Shown here in pieces: positions 27,818 through 37,778 of a DNA stretch of 64,000 bases. Made by a program: the position numbers and the translations under genes. Every line of letters starts with the position of its first letter. The stretch's first letter is position 1. The notes below the pieces were generated by a model that saw nothing but the letters and a program-made list of their open reading frames with translations, was not told the DNA's origin and did not search any database. The stretch comes from Azospirillum agricola (lineage in GTDB: Bacteria > Pseudomonadota > Alphaproteobacteria > Azospirillales > Azospirillaceae). The DNA lies in NCBI RefSeq assembly GCF_017876095.1, contig NZ_JAGINM010000014.1, positions 62,001-126,000 of the forward strand, in the 5' to 3' direction.

Positions 27818-28813
27818 ATGGCGCACCGTCTGTCCACCTTGACCCGGGCCGCGCTGGTCGCGCTGGCCGTCGCCGCCCCGGTGGCGCTGCCGGCGGCCTC
27901 CGCCCTCGCGGCGCCGCCGGCCCAGCAGAAGACCCAGGTTCCGGGCTATTACCGGATGGCGCTGGGCGCCTTCGAGGTGACGGCGCTCTACGACGGCTAC
28001 ATCGACCTCGCCCCCACCCTGATGACCGGGGTCAGCGCCGGCGACCTGCAAAGCCTGCTCGCCCGCATGTTCCAGGAGGCGACGCCGGGCGTGCAGACGG
28101 CGGTGAACGCCTTCCTGGTCCACACCGGCTCCAATCTGGTGCTGGTCGATGTCGGGGCGGCCGGCGCCTTCGGCCCGACGCTGGGTGGCCTGCGCGACGC
28201 CATCCGCGCCGCCGGCTACGAGCCGGCGCAGATCGACACGGTGTTGCTGACCCATCTGCACGCCGACCACGCCGCCGGGCTGCTGACCCCGGACGGCAAG
28301 CCGCTGTTTCCCAACGCCGAGGTGCGGGCGGCCAAGGAGGAGGCCGATTTCTGGCTCGACGAGGCGACCGCCGCCAAGGCGCCCGACGGGATGAAGCCCT
28401 TCTTCAAGATGGCGAGCGACTCCGTGGCGCCCTACCGCGCCGCCGGCCGCTTCAAGACGTTCCAGGGCGGCGCCGAGCTGCTGCCGGGGATCACGCCGGT
28501 CGCGGCGTTCGGTCACACCCCCGGCCACACCGGCTACCTCATCGCGTCGGGCGGCAAGAGCCTGCTGGCCTGGGGCGACATCATCCACAACCACGCGGTC
28601 CAGTTCCCGCGGCCCGAGGTCGCCATCGAGTTCGACACCGACCAGCCCAAGGCGGTGGCGACCCGCAAGGCGATCCTGGCCGACGCGGCGCGCGACCGGC
28701 TGTGGGTGGCGGGCGCCCACCTGCCCTTCCCCGGCATCGGCCATGTCCGCGCCGAGGGGAACGGTTACGCCTGGGTCCCGGTGGAGCATGGGCCGCTGCG
28801 CGCCGACCGTTGA
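27818..28813 (+). CDS. Exported MBL-fold metallohydrolase
   Basis: This 331-residue protein has a Sec signal peptide (about residues 1-31, cleavage after ALA) and a metallo-beta-lactamase fold with the dizinc motif HLHADH at residues 146-151. A downstream metal His lies in GHTPGHTGYL, the bridging Asp in AWGDIIHN, and a final His in VAGAHLPFPG. The architecture matches periplasmic lactonase/hydrolase-type MBL proteins often seen in Proteobacteria; related proteins quench N-acyl homoserine lactones or hydrolyse beta-lactams weakly. The substrate here is unknown. It precedes the iron operon but is separated by about 185 bp containing that operon's promoter. Confidence 0.82.
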   Translation: MAHRLSTLTRAALVALAVAAPVALPAASALAAPPAQQKTQVPGYYRMALGAFEVTALYDGYIDLAPTLMTGVSAGDLQSLLARMFQEATPGVQTAVNAFLVHTGSNLVLVDVGAAGAFGPTLGGLRDAIRAAGYEPAQIDTVLLTHLHADHAAGLLTPDGKPLFPNAEVRAAKEEADFWLDEATAAKAPDGMKPFFKMASDSVAPYRAAGRFKTFQGGAELLPGITPVAAFGHTPGHTGYLIASGGKSLLAWGDIIHNHAVQFPRPEVAIEFDTDQPKAVATRKAILADAARDRLWVAGAHLPFPGIGHVRAEGNGYAWVPVEHGPLRADR

Positions 28814-28892
28814 GGGAACGGGACGGCGGCACGCCCCGCCGTCCCGTCCCGCCGTCCCGTTCCGATCGTGATAGCCATAAGGCGGTTAGGGC

Positions 28893-28942
28893 TTGACAGT
28901 GCGAACGATTCGCGACGTTAATCCGTGAAAATCATTCGCACT
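28893..28942 (+). promoter_or_regulatory. Promoter with inverted-repeat operator ahead of imelysin operon
   Basis: TTGACA at 28893-28898 is a strong -35 candidate. Overlapping and following it are two inverted arms, AGTGCGAACGATT (28898-28910) and AATCATTCGCACT (28930-28942), which match at 12 of 13 paired positions. The GCGAAYGATT core resembles Fur/Irr-type iron boxes. Placement suggests metal-responsive repression of the operon; the cognate regulator is not in the window. Confidence 0.6.
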
Positions 28943-28997
28943 TGCACAGGTTCACTCTCGCCCGCCCACGGGCTCACCGCCGTTCGAGGAGACCTCC

Positions 28998-30278
<1,281 letters not shown>

Positions 30279-30410
30279 GGGTCCGACACGCCGTTTCCGG
30301 TCCCGCCCCCACGCCGGGACGCTTCCCTTCCCTTCCGAGCCGTCGCGCGCGGGAGGGCGGGGCCGGAAACCGTTTCCCTGTTTTTTCCCGTGCCTGTCCG
30401 GACGCCCGCC

Positions 30411-31874
30411 ATGACGCATCCCTTCGAGTCCCGTTTGTCCCGCCGCAGCCTGCTGTGGGCGGGCGGGGCGGCTCTGGCGGCGTCGGCGGTGGGCGGCGGA
30501 CCGGGTGGCGCCGCTTCCATCGCCGCCCCGCGCCCCGCAACGGCGGACGGCGACCTTGTCGAGGTGGAACTGGTCGCCAGGCAGCGGTTCCAGCGCATCC
30601 TGGCGGAACCGGCGGGCCCCTCGCCGCTGATCACCTACGCCGAACGCTTTCCCGGCCCGGTGATCCGCATGCGCAAGGGCCAGCGGCTGCGCGCCACGCT
30701 GGTCAACGAGCTGGAGGAGCACACCTCGATCCACTGGCACGGCATCCGCCTGCCCAACGCCGAGGACGGCGTTCCCTTCCTGACCCAGCCGGCGACCAAA
30801 CCAGGCGAGCGGCACGTCTACGAATTCACCCCGCCCGATTCCGGTTCCTTCTTCTTCCACCCCCATTGCAACACGGTGGAGCTGCTGGGGCGCGGTCTGG
30901 CCGGCGCCCTGATCGTCGAGGAGGAGGGCGGCCCCGAATTCGACGCCGACCTCGTCTGCATGATCAAGGACTGGATCCTCGACAAGACCGGGGCGTTCGG
31001 TGCCTTCACCAGCGACCGCGGCGCCTCGCGCGCCGGGACCTTCGGCGGCGTTTCCACCGTCAACGGGCTGATCGAGCCGGTGATCGACGTGCCGGCCAAC
31101 GGTGACGTCCGCGCGCGTTTCTACAACGTCGACAGCAGCCGGGTCATCGACCTGAAGGTCGAGGGGGCGGACGCCTGGATCATCGCGGTGGACGGCAACC
31201 CGCTGCCGCCCCGCCCGCTCGACGGCTGGCCGATGGGCCCGGCGATGCGGGTCGACGTGGTCTTCCGCGCGCCGAGGGAGGCCGGCAGGACGATCCGTCT
31301 GCTCAACGTCTATTCCGCCGAGCCCAAGCCGCTGGCCGTCTTCCGCGCCGCCGGCCCGAGCCTGCCCAACAAGCGCTTCGCCCCGCGAGCCCTGCCGGCC
31401 GCCGACATCCCGAAGCCGGATCTGAGGAACGCCCAGGTCATTCCGATGGCCTTCTCGGCGACCGCCGTGGCGCAGGTCTTCGACGAGGCGCTGCTGACGA
31501 CCCTGCCCTATGCCGATTCGCTGTGCCTGTCGCAGAAGACCTTCTGGGCGATCAACCAGCAGAGCTGGCCGGAGGGCGGGCACGAGCGGCTGCCGCCGCC
31601 GATCACCACGCTGGAACTGGGGCGCAGCTACGTCTTCGAGCTGGCCAACCTGACGCCGCACCTGCACCCGATCCACATCCATGGCTACACCTTCTCGGTG
31701 CTGTCGTCGGACCAGCGCAAGGTGGTGCCGCATCACGCCGACACCGTGCTGCTGGAGCCGAAGGAGCGGCTGCGCGTCGCCATCAAGGCCGACAACCCCG
31801 GCGACTGGATGTTCCACTGCCACATCATCGAGCATCAGGACACCGGCATGATGGGGTACATCCGCGTTGCCTGA
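30411..31874 (+). CDS. Tat-exported multicopper oxidase
   Basis: This 487-residue three-cupredoxin-domain oxidase carries copper motifs at the expected places: HWHG (108-111), HPHC in FFFHPHC (150-153), HPIHIHG (419-425), and HCHIIEHQDTGMM (469-481) with the type-1 ligands Cys, His and Met. The N-terminus has a twin-arginine signal, LSRRSLLWAGGAALAAS, meaning export folded with copper. Such enzymes oxidise Cu(I), Fe(II) or organic reductants with oxygen; lying between imelysin and DUF1111 genes, ferroxidase activity in the periplasm is an attractive inference. I chose ATG 30411 as it places the Arg pair near the start; GTG 30390 is the alternative. Confidence 0.88.
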   Translation: MTHPFESRLSRRSLLWAGGAALAASAVGGGPGGAASIAAPRPATADGDLVEVELVARQRFQRILAEPAGPSPLITYAERFPGPVIRMRKGQRLRATLVNELEEHTSIHWHGIRLPNAEDGVPFLTQPATKPGERHVYEFTPPDSGSFFFHPHCNTVELLGRGLAGALIVEEEGGPEFDADLVCMIKDWILDKTGAFGAFTSDRGASRAGTFGGVSTVNGLIEPVIDVPANGDVRARFYNVDSSRVIDLKVEGADAWIIAVDGNPLPPRPLDGWPMGPAMRVDVVFRAPREAGRTIRLLNVYSAEPKPLAVFRAAGPSLPNKRFAPRALPAADIPKPDLRNAQVIPMAFSATAVAQVFDEALLTTLPYADSLCLSQKTFWAINQQSWPEGGHERLPPPITTLELGRSYVFELANLTPHLHPIHIHGYTFSVLSSDQRKVVPHHADTVLLEPKERLRVAIKADNPGDWMFHCHIIEHQDTGMMGYIRVA

Positions 31875-31905
31875 CACCTTCTTCCTCTCCCCGTTCCGCC
31901 GATCC

Positions 31906-33192
31906 ATGCGTCGTCTGCCGCTCGGCCTGACCGCCGCGTTGCTGTTCGCCCTGCCCTCCGGCGCGGCTCCGGCCGCCGACGGGCTCGACGCCCGCATCGG
32001 CGAGGGGCTGTTCCGCCGCATGTGGGTCGCCGCTCCCACCGCCACCCAGGCGGCCGACGGGCTGGGGCCGCTCTACAACGCGCGCTCCTGCGCCACCTGC
32101 CACCCGCGCGGCGGCGGCGGACGCCCGCCCGATCCGGCGGTGGAGGGCGACCAGGGCGTCGGCTTCGCCATCAAGCTGAACGACGACCCGGTCTATGGCC
32201 GGCAGATCCAGTCGAACGCCCTTCTCGGCCAGATCATCGAAGGCCGGCCGGGCGTCGCCTACCGCGAGGACCCTGTCCGCTTCGACGACGGCGAGATCGT
32301 CCGGCTGCGCCGCCCGGCCTACGAGGTGAAGGATCTCGGCTACGGCCCGCTCGCCGAGGCGACGGCGCTGTCGGCGCGCGTGGCGCCGCGCGTCCACGGC
32401 ATGGGGCTGCTCGACCGCATCCCGGAGGCCGCGATCCAGGCCGAGGCCGACCGGCAGGCCCGCGAGGGCGTCGTCGCCGGCCGCCCCAACCGCATCACGA
32501 TGACCTCCGTGGGGGAGACCGCGCCGCGCATCGGCCGTTTCGGCTGGAAGGCCACCCACCCGACCCTGACCCACCAGGATTCCGAAGCCTTCAGCCTCGA
32601 CATCGGCATGTCGACCCCGGCCTTCCCCGACCCGTGGGGCGACTGCACGCCGGCGCAGACCACCTGCCGCGAGGCCAGGCACGGCGATTCCAAGCAGTTC
32701 GAGGGGCTGGAGATTCCTTCCACCGTCATCGGGCTGATCGACGTGTATCTGCGCTCCCTGCCGCCCGACGGCGGGCTGAAGGCGCCCAGGGACAAGGCCG
32801 GCGGCGACCTGTTCGCCGCGACCGGCTGCGCCGCCTGCCACCGCCCCTCCTACCCGGTGACGGATGGCGAGCCGGGCAAGGACGCCGGCCCGGCCGTGGG
32901 GACGATCTTCCCGCACAGCGATCTGCTGCTGCACGACATGGGCGACGGGCTGGCCGACGACGTGCCGATGGGCGAGGCGCGCGGGCGGGACTGGCGCACC
33001 ACGCCGCTGTGGGGGCTGAACCGGCTGGCCAAGGACGACGGCCGCCTGTCGCTGCTGCACGACGGCCGCGCCCGCAGCGTGACCGAGGCGATCCTCTGGC
33101 ATGGCGGCGAGGCGGAGAAAGCCCGCAGTAATTTCATGGATTTGCCCGCCGGGTCGCGGAAAGCGCTGGTGCGCTACGTGCTGGGTTTGTAA
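31906..33192 (+). CDS. DUF1111 di-haem thiol-oxidoreductase-like protein
   Basis: This 428-residue exported cytochrome has a signal peptide (cleavage after PAA near residue 23) and two c-type haem motifs, C62ATCH66 and C309AACH313, as in DUF1111 proteins distantly related to MauG/cytochrome c peroxidase. These accompany imelysins in iron-regulated clusters and are often annotated thiol oxidoreductase; function is untested. Additional conserved parts are DGLGPLYNARSC, LTHQDSEAF and LLHDGRARSVTEAILWHGGEA. An in-frame TTG at 31867 would overlap the oxidase gene; ATG 31906 gives a better signal peptide. Electron transfer to or from iron bound by the neighbouring proteins is inferred. Confidence 0.85.
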   Translation: MRRLPLGLTAALLFALPSGAAPAADGLDARIGEGLFRRMWVAAPTATQAADGLGPLYNARSCATCHPRGGGGRPPDPAVEGDQGVGFAIKLNDDPVYGRQIQSNALLGQIIEGRPGVAYREDPVRFDDGEIVRLRRPAYEVKDLGYGPLAEATALSARVAPRVHGMGLLDRIPEAAIQAEADRQAREGVVAGRPNRITMTSVGETAPRIGRFGWKATHPTLTHQDSEAFSLDIGMSTPAFPDPWGDCTPAQTTCREARHGDSKQFEGLEIPSTVIGLIDVYLRSLPPDGGLKAPRDKAGGDLFAATGCAACHRPSYPVTDGEPGKDAGPAVGTIFPHSDLLLHDMGDGLADDVPMGEARGRDWRTTPLWGLNRLAKDDGRLSLLHDGRARSVTEAILWHGGEAEKARSNFMDLPAGSRKALVRYVLGL

Positions 33193-33244
33193 AGGAGACG
33201 GGTGGCCGGGACCGGCCCCGCCGAACGGCAACGAGGAAGAGAAC

Positions 33245-34360
33245 ATGCGCCGCCGCGTCCTGCTTGGTCTGATGTCCGCCGCCGCCGCCCTGGCGGCCCT
33301 GATGCCGGGACGCTCCGCCCTGGCCGCGCGGGAGGCGTCGAAGGACACCGGCTTCCTGGTCGGCCTGCTCCGCACCCACGCCCTGCCCCGCTTCGAGACG
33401 TTCGTCGCCGCGACGACCGCCTACGCCGACAGGCTCGACCGCTTCGCGGCGGCCCCCGACGCCGCCGGGCTGGAGGAGGCGCGCGCCGCCCACCGGGCCG
33501 TCACCGACGCCTGGGCCGGCATCCAGCATCTCCGCCCCGGCCCGCTGACCACCGACCTGCGCTCCGACCGCATCGCCTTCTGGCCGGAGCGCCCCGGCGT
33601 GGTCCAGCGCCAGATCGCCCAGATCCTGCGCGACCGCAACGCGAAGCTGCTGGAGCCCGGCGCCCTGGCCCGCCAGAGCGCCGCCGTGCAGGGGCTGACC
33701 GTGCTGGAGCGGCTGCTGTTCGACGAGGGCGTCACCGCCGACAGCTTCGCCGGCGACGACGCCAAGCGCTTCCGGGGCGCGCTGGCCGCCGCCGCTGCCC
33801 GCAACCTCGCCGCCATGGCCGCCGAGGCGCGCGACGGCTGGAAGGCGCTGGAGGCGCCGCTGGCCGCCGGGCAGGCGACCATTCTCGGCCCGACGCCGAC
33901 CGAGGCGGTCAACACGCTGTTCTCCTCGGCCGTCACCGCCATGCAGGTGGTCGTCGACCAGAAGCTGATGGCCCCGCTCGGCACCAGCGCCGTCGAGGCC
34001 AAGCCGGCGGTGGTCGAGGCGCTGCGCAGCGGCCGTTCCTCGCGCAACATCGTCATCAACCTGGAAGCCATGCGGGCGCTGATGCTGGGCGAGAAGGGCG
34101 GCCCCGGCTTCGCCGCGCTGCTGCCCGCCAACGACGACGGCGCCACCGCCAAGCAGGCGCTCGACGAAAGCTTCGCCGCCGCCATCGGGGCCGCCGCCGC
34201 CATCCCCGCCCCGCTCAACCTCGCGGTCGCCGATCCGGCGATGCGCAAGACGGTGGACGGCGCGCTGCGCCTGATCAAGGCGGCGCGGGTCGAGATGCTG
34301 GGCACGCTGGCGCCGCTGCTCGACATCACGCTGGGCTTCAACGAGTTGGACGGGGACTGA
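33245..34360 (+). CDS. Second imelysin-family protein
   Basis: This 371-residue exported protein begins MRRRVLLGLMSAAAAL with a signal peptide ending near ALA (residue 27). It has the imelysin helical fold: AHRAVTDAWAGIQHLRPGPL early, then AVQGLTVLERLLFDEG at the position where the first imelysin has GxHxxE. That places Leu where the His should be, leaving Gly and Glu, so metal binding here would differ. Short and long imelysins flanking a DUF1111 gene are a recurrent arrangement. It starts 52 bp after DUF1111 and its stop is 2 bp before the next start, indicating one operon. Confidence 0.82.
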   Translation: MRRRVLLGLMSAAAALAALMPGRSALAAREASKDTGFLVGLLRTHALPRFETFVAATTAYADRLDRFAAAPDAAGLEEARAAHRAVTDAWAGIQHLRPGPLTTDLRSDRIAFWPERPGVVQRQIAQILRDRNAKLLEPGALARQSAAVQGLTVLERLLFDEGVTADSFAGDDAKRFRGALAAAAARNLAAMAAEARDGWKALEAPLAAGQATILGPTPTEAVNTLFSSAVTAMQVVVDQKLMAPLGTSAVEAKPAVVEALRSGRSSRNIVINLEAMRALMLGEKGGPGFAALLPANDDGATAKQALDESFAAAIGAAAAIPAPLNLAVADPAMRKTVDGALRLIKAARVEMLGTLAPLLDITLGFNELDGD

Positions 34361-34362
34361 CC

Positions 34363-35505
34363 ATGGCCCTGAATCGTCAGACAATGAACCGCCGGAACAT
34401 CATGGGCCTGCTGGGCGGCGGCGCGCTGGGCAGCGGCCTGCTCGACGCCGTTGCCGGGCTGGCCCGCGCCTTCGGCGCCACGGGCGCGCCGGTCTACCTC
34501 AACGCCTACGCCACCGCCGGGGCGACGCCCGATTTCGGCGTCGCCGGGCTCGACAAGGCCGGGCGGGTTCTGTTCACCACCGCCACGCCGGGCCGCGCCC
34601 ACGCCATCGAACCGCACCCGACCCGGCCGGAGGCGGTCGCCTTCGCCCGCCGGCCCGGCCGCTGGTTCATGCCGCTGTCGCTGACCGACGGGGCCGCCGG
34701 CCCGGTGGTGCGGGCGCCCGACGACCGCCGCTTCACCGGCCACGGCGCCTTCTCCGCCGACGGCGCGTTGCTCTATGTGGCCGAGGACGACGTCCCCAAC
34801 GAGACCGGCGCCATCGGCGTCTACGACGCCAACGACGGCTACCGCCGGATCGGCGTGCTGCCGACCCACGGGCTCGGCCCGCACGAACTGCTGATGCTGG
34901 ACGGCGGCACGGTGCTGGCCGTCGCCAACGGCGGCGTCATCACCCACCCCGACACCGGGCGGGCGAAGCTGAACCTCGACGAGATGGACGCCTCGCTGAC
35001 CTACGTCGAGGCGGCGACCGGCCGGCTGCTCGACAAGGTGCGGCTGCCGGAGCGGCACGCCAACCTCGGCATCCGCCACATCGCCCCGCTGGCCGACGGC
35101 GGCGTCGCCTTCGGCGTGCAGGACGAGCGGCCGATCGGGGAACTCCAGCCCTTGACCGGCGCCCACCGTCCGGGCAGCGGCGCCGTCCGCCTGTTCGAGA
35201 CGCCCGACGACATCCTGGTCCGGCTCGACGGCTACATCGGCAGCGTCGCCTCCGATGGGCACACGGTCGCCGCCAGCTCGCCCAAGGGCGGGCTGATCGG
35301 CCTGTGGGACGCGATGTCGGGCGCGTGGCTCGGCTCCACCGCCCTGCCCGACGGCTGCGGCCTGGCCCCCGGCGAGGGCGGCTTCAAGGCCACCAGCGGC
35401 CTCGGCGTGATCGAGACGGTGTCCGCCCCGACGGCGAGCGCCGCCGACCAGCGGCGCGACCCCGCCTTCCGCTGGGACAACCACCTGACGCGCCTGACGG
35501 GATGA
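34363..35505 (+). CDS. DUF1513 exported beta-propeller protein
   Basis: This 380-residue protein has a possible twin-arginine type leader (NRRNIMGLLGGGALGSGLL). A repetitive mature domain of propeller character follows, with GHGAFSADGALLYVAEDD, YDANDGYRRIGVLPTHGLGPHEL and RHIAPLADGGVAFGVQ. This is DUF1513, the usual last gene of imelysin/DUF1111 clusters. No enzymatic motif is evident; it may be a periplasmic partner of the imelysins. It begins 2 bp after the second imelysin stop, so it is translationally coupled. An internal ATG at 34384 could also serve as start. Confidence 0.8.
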   Translation: MALNRQTMNRRNIMGLLGGGALGSGLLDAVAGLARAFGATGAPVYLNAYATAGATPDFGVAGLDKAGRVLFTTATPGRAHAIEPHPTRPEAVAFARRPGRWFMPLSLTDGAAGPVVRAPDDRRFTGHGAFSADGALLYVAEDDVPNETGAIGVYDANDGYRRIGVLPTHGLGPHELLMLDGGTVLAVANGGVITHPDTGRAKLNLDEMDASLTYVEAATGRLLDKVRLPERHANLGIRHIAPLADGGVAFGVQDERPIGELQPLTGAHRPGSGAVRLFETPDDILVRLDGYIGSVASDGHTVAASSPKGGLIGLWDAMSGAWLGSTALPDGCGLAPGEGGFKATSGLGVIETVSAPTASAADQRRDPAFRWDNHLTRLTG

Positions 35506-35675
35506 GGCAAGACCGGGCCGGCCGTTCGTGGGCGACCGGCCAGGACTGCGGCAATCCGACGCAGGCGACTTCGGATCGGCCCAGACGCGCTCGACAGGGC
35601 GAGCCTCTCCGCCTCACCATGCGGCCGATGCCCGGATTTCCGAACCGGGGCGGAACGGGGAGGCTCGTGGCGACG

Positions 35676-36752
35676 ATGGAAACCGGAACGAAGGCGGCGG
35701 TCGTCGAAACGGAGTTCGCCGCCGATCTGAACAAAGCTTTCGACATCGCCCGAGACGCCGGGCTTCTGCCGAACGTCCACGGCGTGGTGGCGGCCCGGGG
35801 AGAGCGGGTGCTTTTCGAACGCTATTGGGCAGGGCTCGACGCGGCCCGCGCCCGGCCGCTGGGCGTGGTGCGCTTCGAACCCGACACGCTGCACGATCTG
35901 CGCTCGGTCACGAAGAGCATCGTCGGGCTGCTCTATGGAATCGCCATGTCGCACGGGCAGGTTCCGTCTCCCGAAGCAGGGCTGGTCGCGCAATTCCCCG
36001 AATATCCCGAACTCGCCGGAGACCGGGCACGGGACGCCCTGACCGTCCGGCACGCGCTGACGATGACGCTCGGCACGGAGTGGGACGAAACCACCCTCCC
36101 CTATTCCGACCCGCGGAACAGCGAGATCGCGATGGACCACGCGGCCGACCGCTGCCGCTACGTGCTGGGGCGGCCGGTCGTCGAACCGCCTGGACAGCGT
36201 TGGATCTACAATGGTGGCGCTACGGCGCTGCTCGCGCGCCTGATCGCGAAGGGAACAGGGCGGCGGTTGGAAGCGTTCGCGCGCGAGACCCTGTTCGAAC
36301 CGCTCGGCATCATGCGCACCGAATGGGAAACCGGAGCGGACGGAGAGGCGATCGCGGCGTCCGGGCTGCGTATGGCTCCACGCGATCTGACGCGGATCGG
36401 CACGATGATCCTGGACGGCGGTTTCTGGCGGGAACGGCGGATCGTGCCGGCGGATTGGCTCGCCGCCTCGTTCAGCCCGGCGGTGCCGCTGCCGGACGGG
36501 CGGCACTATGGCTACCAATGGTATCTGGGGGCCGTTCCGGCCGACGACGGCGCGGGCGGCGTGCGGTGGGAGGAGACCGTCCGCGCCATCGGAAACGGCG
36601 GACAGTATCTGTTCCTGCTGCCCCGGCTGCGGCTGGTGGTCACGGTCCTTGCCGGCAACTACGACGCCCCCGACCAATGGCGCGTCCCGATGACCGTGCT
36701 GCGCGACCTGCTGCTGCCGGCCTTGCGAACCGGAAGCCGCAACGCGCCCTGA
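35676..36752 (+). CDS. Serine hydrolase, class C beta-lactamase family
   Basis: This 358-residue protein of the beta-lactamase/esterase fold has the nucleophile motif S77VTK80 (LRSVTKSIVGLLYG), the YxN-type motif in RWIYNGG, and GNGGQY in place of the HTG/KTG triad. No signal peptide is visible, so it is probably a cytoplasmic esterase or peptidase rather than a true beta-lactamase. GGGGAGG lies about 12 bases before the ATG at 35676; an upstream ATG at 35619 lacks a binding site. Codon use is less GC3-biased than in the iron operon just upstream, a possible sign of separate origin. Confidence 0.75.
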   Translation: METGTKAAVVETEFAADLNKAFDIARDAGLLPNVHGVVAARGERVLFERYWAGLDAARARPLGVVRFEPDTLHDLRSVTKSIVGLLYGIAMSHGQVPSPEAGLVAQFPEYPELAGDRARDALTVRHALTMTLGTEWDETTLPYSDPRNSEIAMDHAADRCRYVLGRPVVEPPGQRWIYNGGATALLARLIAKGTGRRLEAFARETLFEPLGIMRTEWETGADGEAIAASGLRMAPRDLTRIGTMILDGGFWRERRIVPADWLAASFSPAVPLPDGRHYGYQWYLGAVPADDGAGGVRWEETVRAIGNGGQYLFLLPRLRLVVTVLAGNYDAPDQWRVPMTVLRDLLLPALRTGSRNAP

Positions 36753-36774
36753 CCAATTGCCCGCCGGCGGATCG

Positions 36775-37320
36775 TCACGCTCCGCTCGGGGCGTCCACCG
36801 CAGCGCGGCTCTGCCGCTCGTGGGCCAGCAGCCAGCGTTTGCGCTCGATGCCGCCGCCATAGCCGGTGAGCGACCCGTCGGTGCCGACGACCCGGTGGCA
36901 GGGCACCACGATGCCCACCGGGTTCGCCCCGTTGGCGTGCCCGGCCGCCCGCACCGCCGCTGGCCGTCCGGCCCGCCGCGCCAGTTCCGTGTAAGTGATG
37001 GTGGTTCCGCAGGGAACGCCGCGCAGCGCCTCCCACACCGTCCGCTGGAAGCCGGTGCCGCCGGTGCGAACCGGCAGACGGTCGATGATCGCGAGGTCGC
37101 CCGCGAAATAGGTGGCCATCGCGTCGGTCAGCCCGGCCGGGTCATGCGCCGGGGTGAGGGTGAATCCGGTGCCGTAATGAAGCCGCAGCAGCCGGTGCAT
37201 GCGCGGCTCGTGCTCGGTCCAATCGACGGCGCGCAGATGGCCGTCCGGATCGGCGACGACGATCAGTTCGCCGATGGGCGTGTCGGTCCGGTCGATCAGC
37301 AGGTGGAGCGGTTCGGCCAT
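36775..37320 (-). CDS. ogt: Methylated-DNA--protein-cysteine methyltransferase
   Basis: This 181-residue suicide repair enzyme transfers the alkyl group from O6-alkylguanine to its own Cys141 in the IVVPCHRVVG motif. The helix-turn-helix region FQRTVWEALRGVPCGTTITYTELARRAGRP (read as FQRTVWEALRGVPCG and TYTELARRAGRP) binds DNA, and the N-terminal ribonuclease-H-like domain starts MAEPLHLLIDRTDTPIGEL. There is no Ada methyl-phosphotriester domain, so it is of Ogt type. ATG 37320 gives the normal family length. It converges with the serine hydrolase and diverges from the pyrimidine operon. Confidence 0.9.
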   Translation of the reverse strand: MAEPLHLLIDRTDTPIGELIVVADPDGHLRAVDWTEHEPRMHRLLRLHYGTGFTLTPAHDPAGLTDAMATYFAGDLAIIDRLPVRTGGTGFQRTVWEALRGVPCGTTITYTELARRAGRPAAVRAAGHANGANPVGIVVPCHRVVGTDGSLTGYGGGIERKRWLLAHERQSRAAVDAPSGA

Positions 37321-37778
37321 CGGCGGGCGGTCCGGTGCAGCGGAGGAGCCGGGGCAGGATTCCACGCGGGCCTTTCCGGGCATAGCCCCTTTGCGTGATC
37401 GGCCGGTGTGGTGGGCCGTCCTCCGGCTGCCGAAAAGCGAGGCATCCCCCCGGTCCCACAAGCCGTTGAACGGGTTGCGTTTCCTGCCAGCTACCGGCCG
37501 CATCCTCCCTCCACTTCCCGCGAACGCCGCAAAAGCAGGCGCCGAAAGGCTGAGTTGCGTGCAACGCGCATGGCTGCCATGATTGTCCAAAGCGTCAATT
37601 TCTGACCGAACAGTCAGCTTTTCCGCCCCTGCGTCGCCCTTGGTCCGGCTTGGCATGCGGGTTGCTGAGGCTCGGGACGCCACGCCCACATGGCGCAGGC
37701 CAATCCAGCGAGACACAAGCCAATCGATCACACGCCCAGCGACACACACGTCTAGCGACACAAGGGAAGCCATCCGCC
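37321..37778. promoter_or_regulatory. Divergent region ogt / pyrimidine operon
   Basis: This 458-bp gap has no convincing gene. It holds the palindrome at 37602-37617 and, at about 37705-37765, short direct repeats of AGCGA(GA)CACA immediately before the PreT gene. Confidence 0.45.
37602..37617 (+). promoter_or_regulatory. RutR-like operator
   Basis: CTGACCGAACAGTCAG is a 16-bp palindrome with perfect 5-bp outer arms. It matches the spacing and TGAC/GTCA core of the RutR site TTGACCANNTGGTCAA. It lies 160 bp upstream of the pyrimidine operon that encodes a RutR-like TetR protein. Confidence 0.55.
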
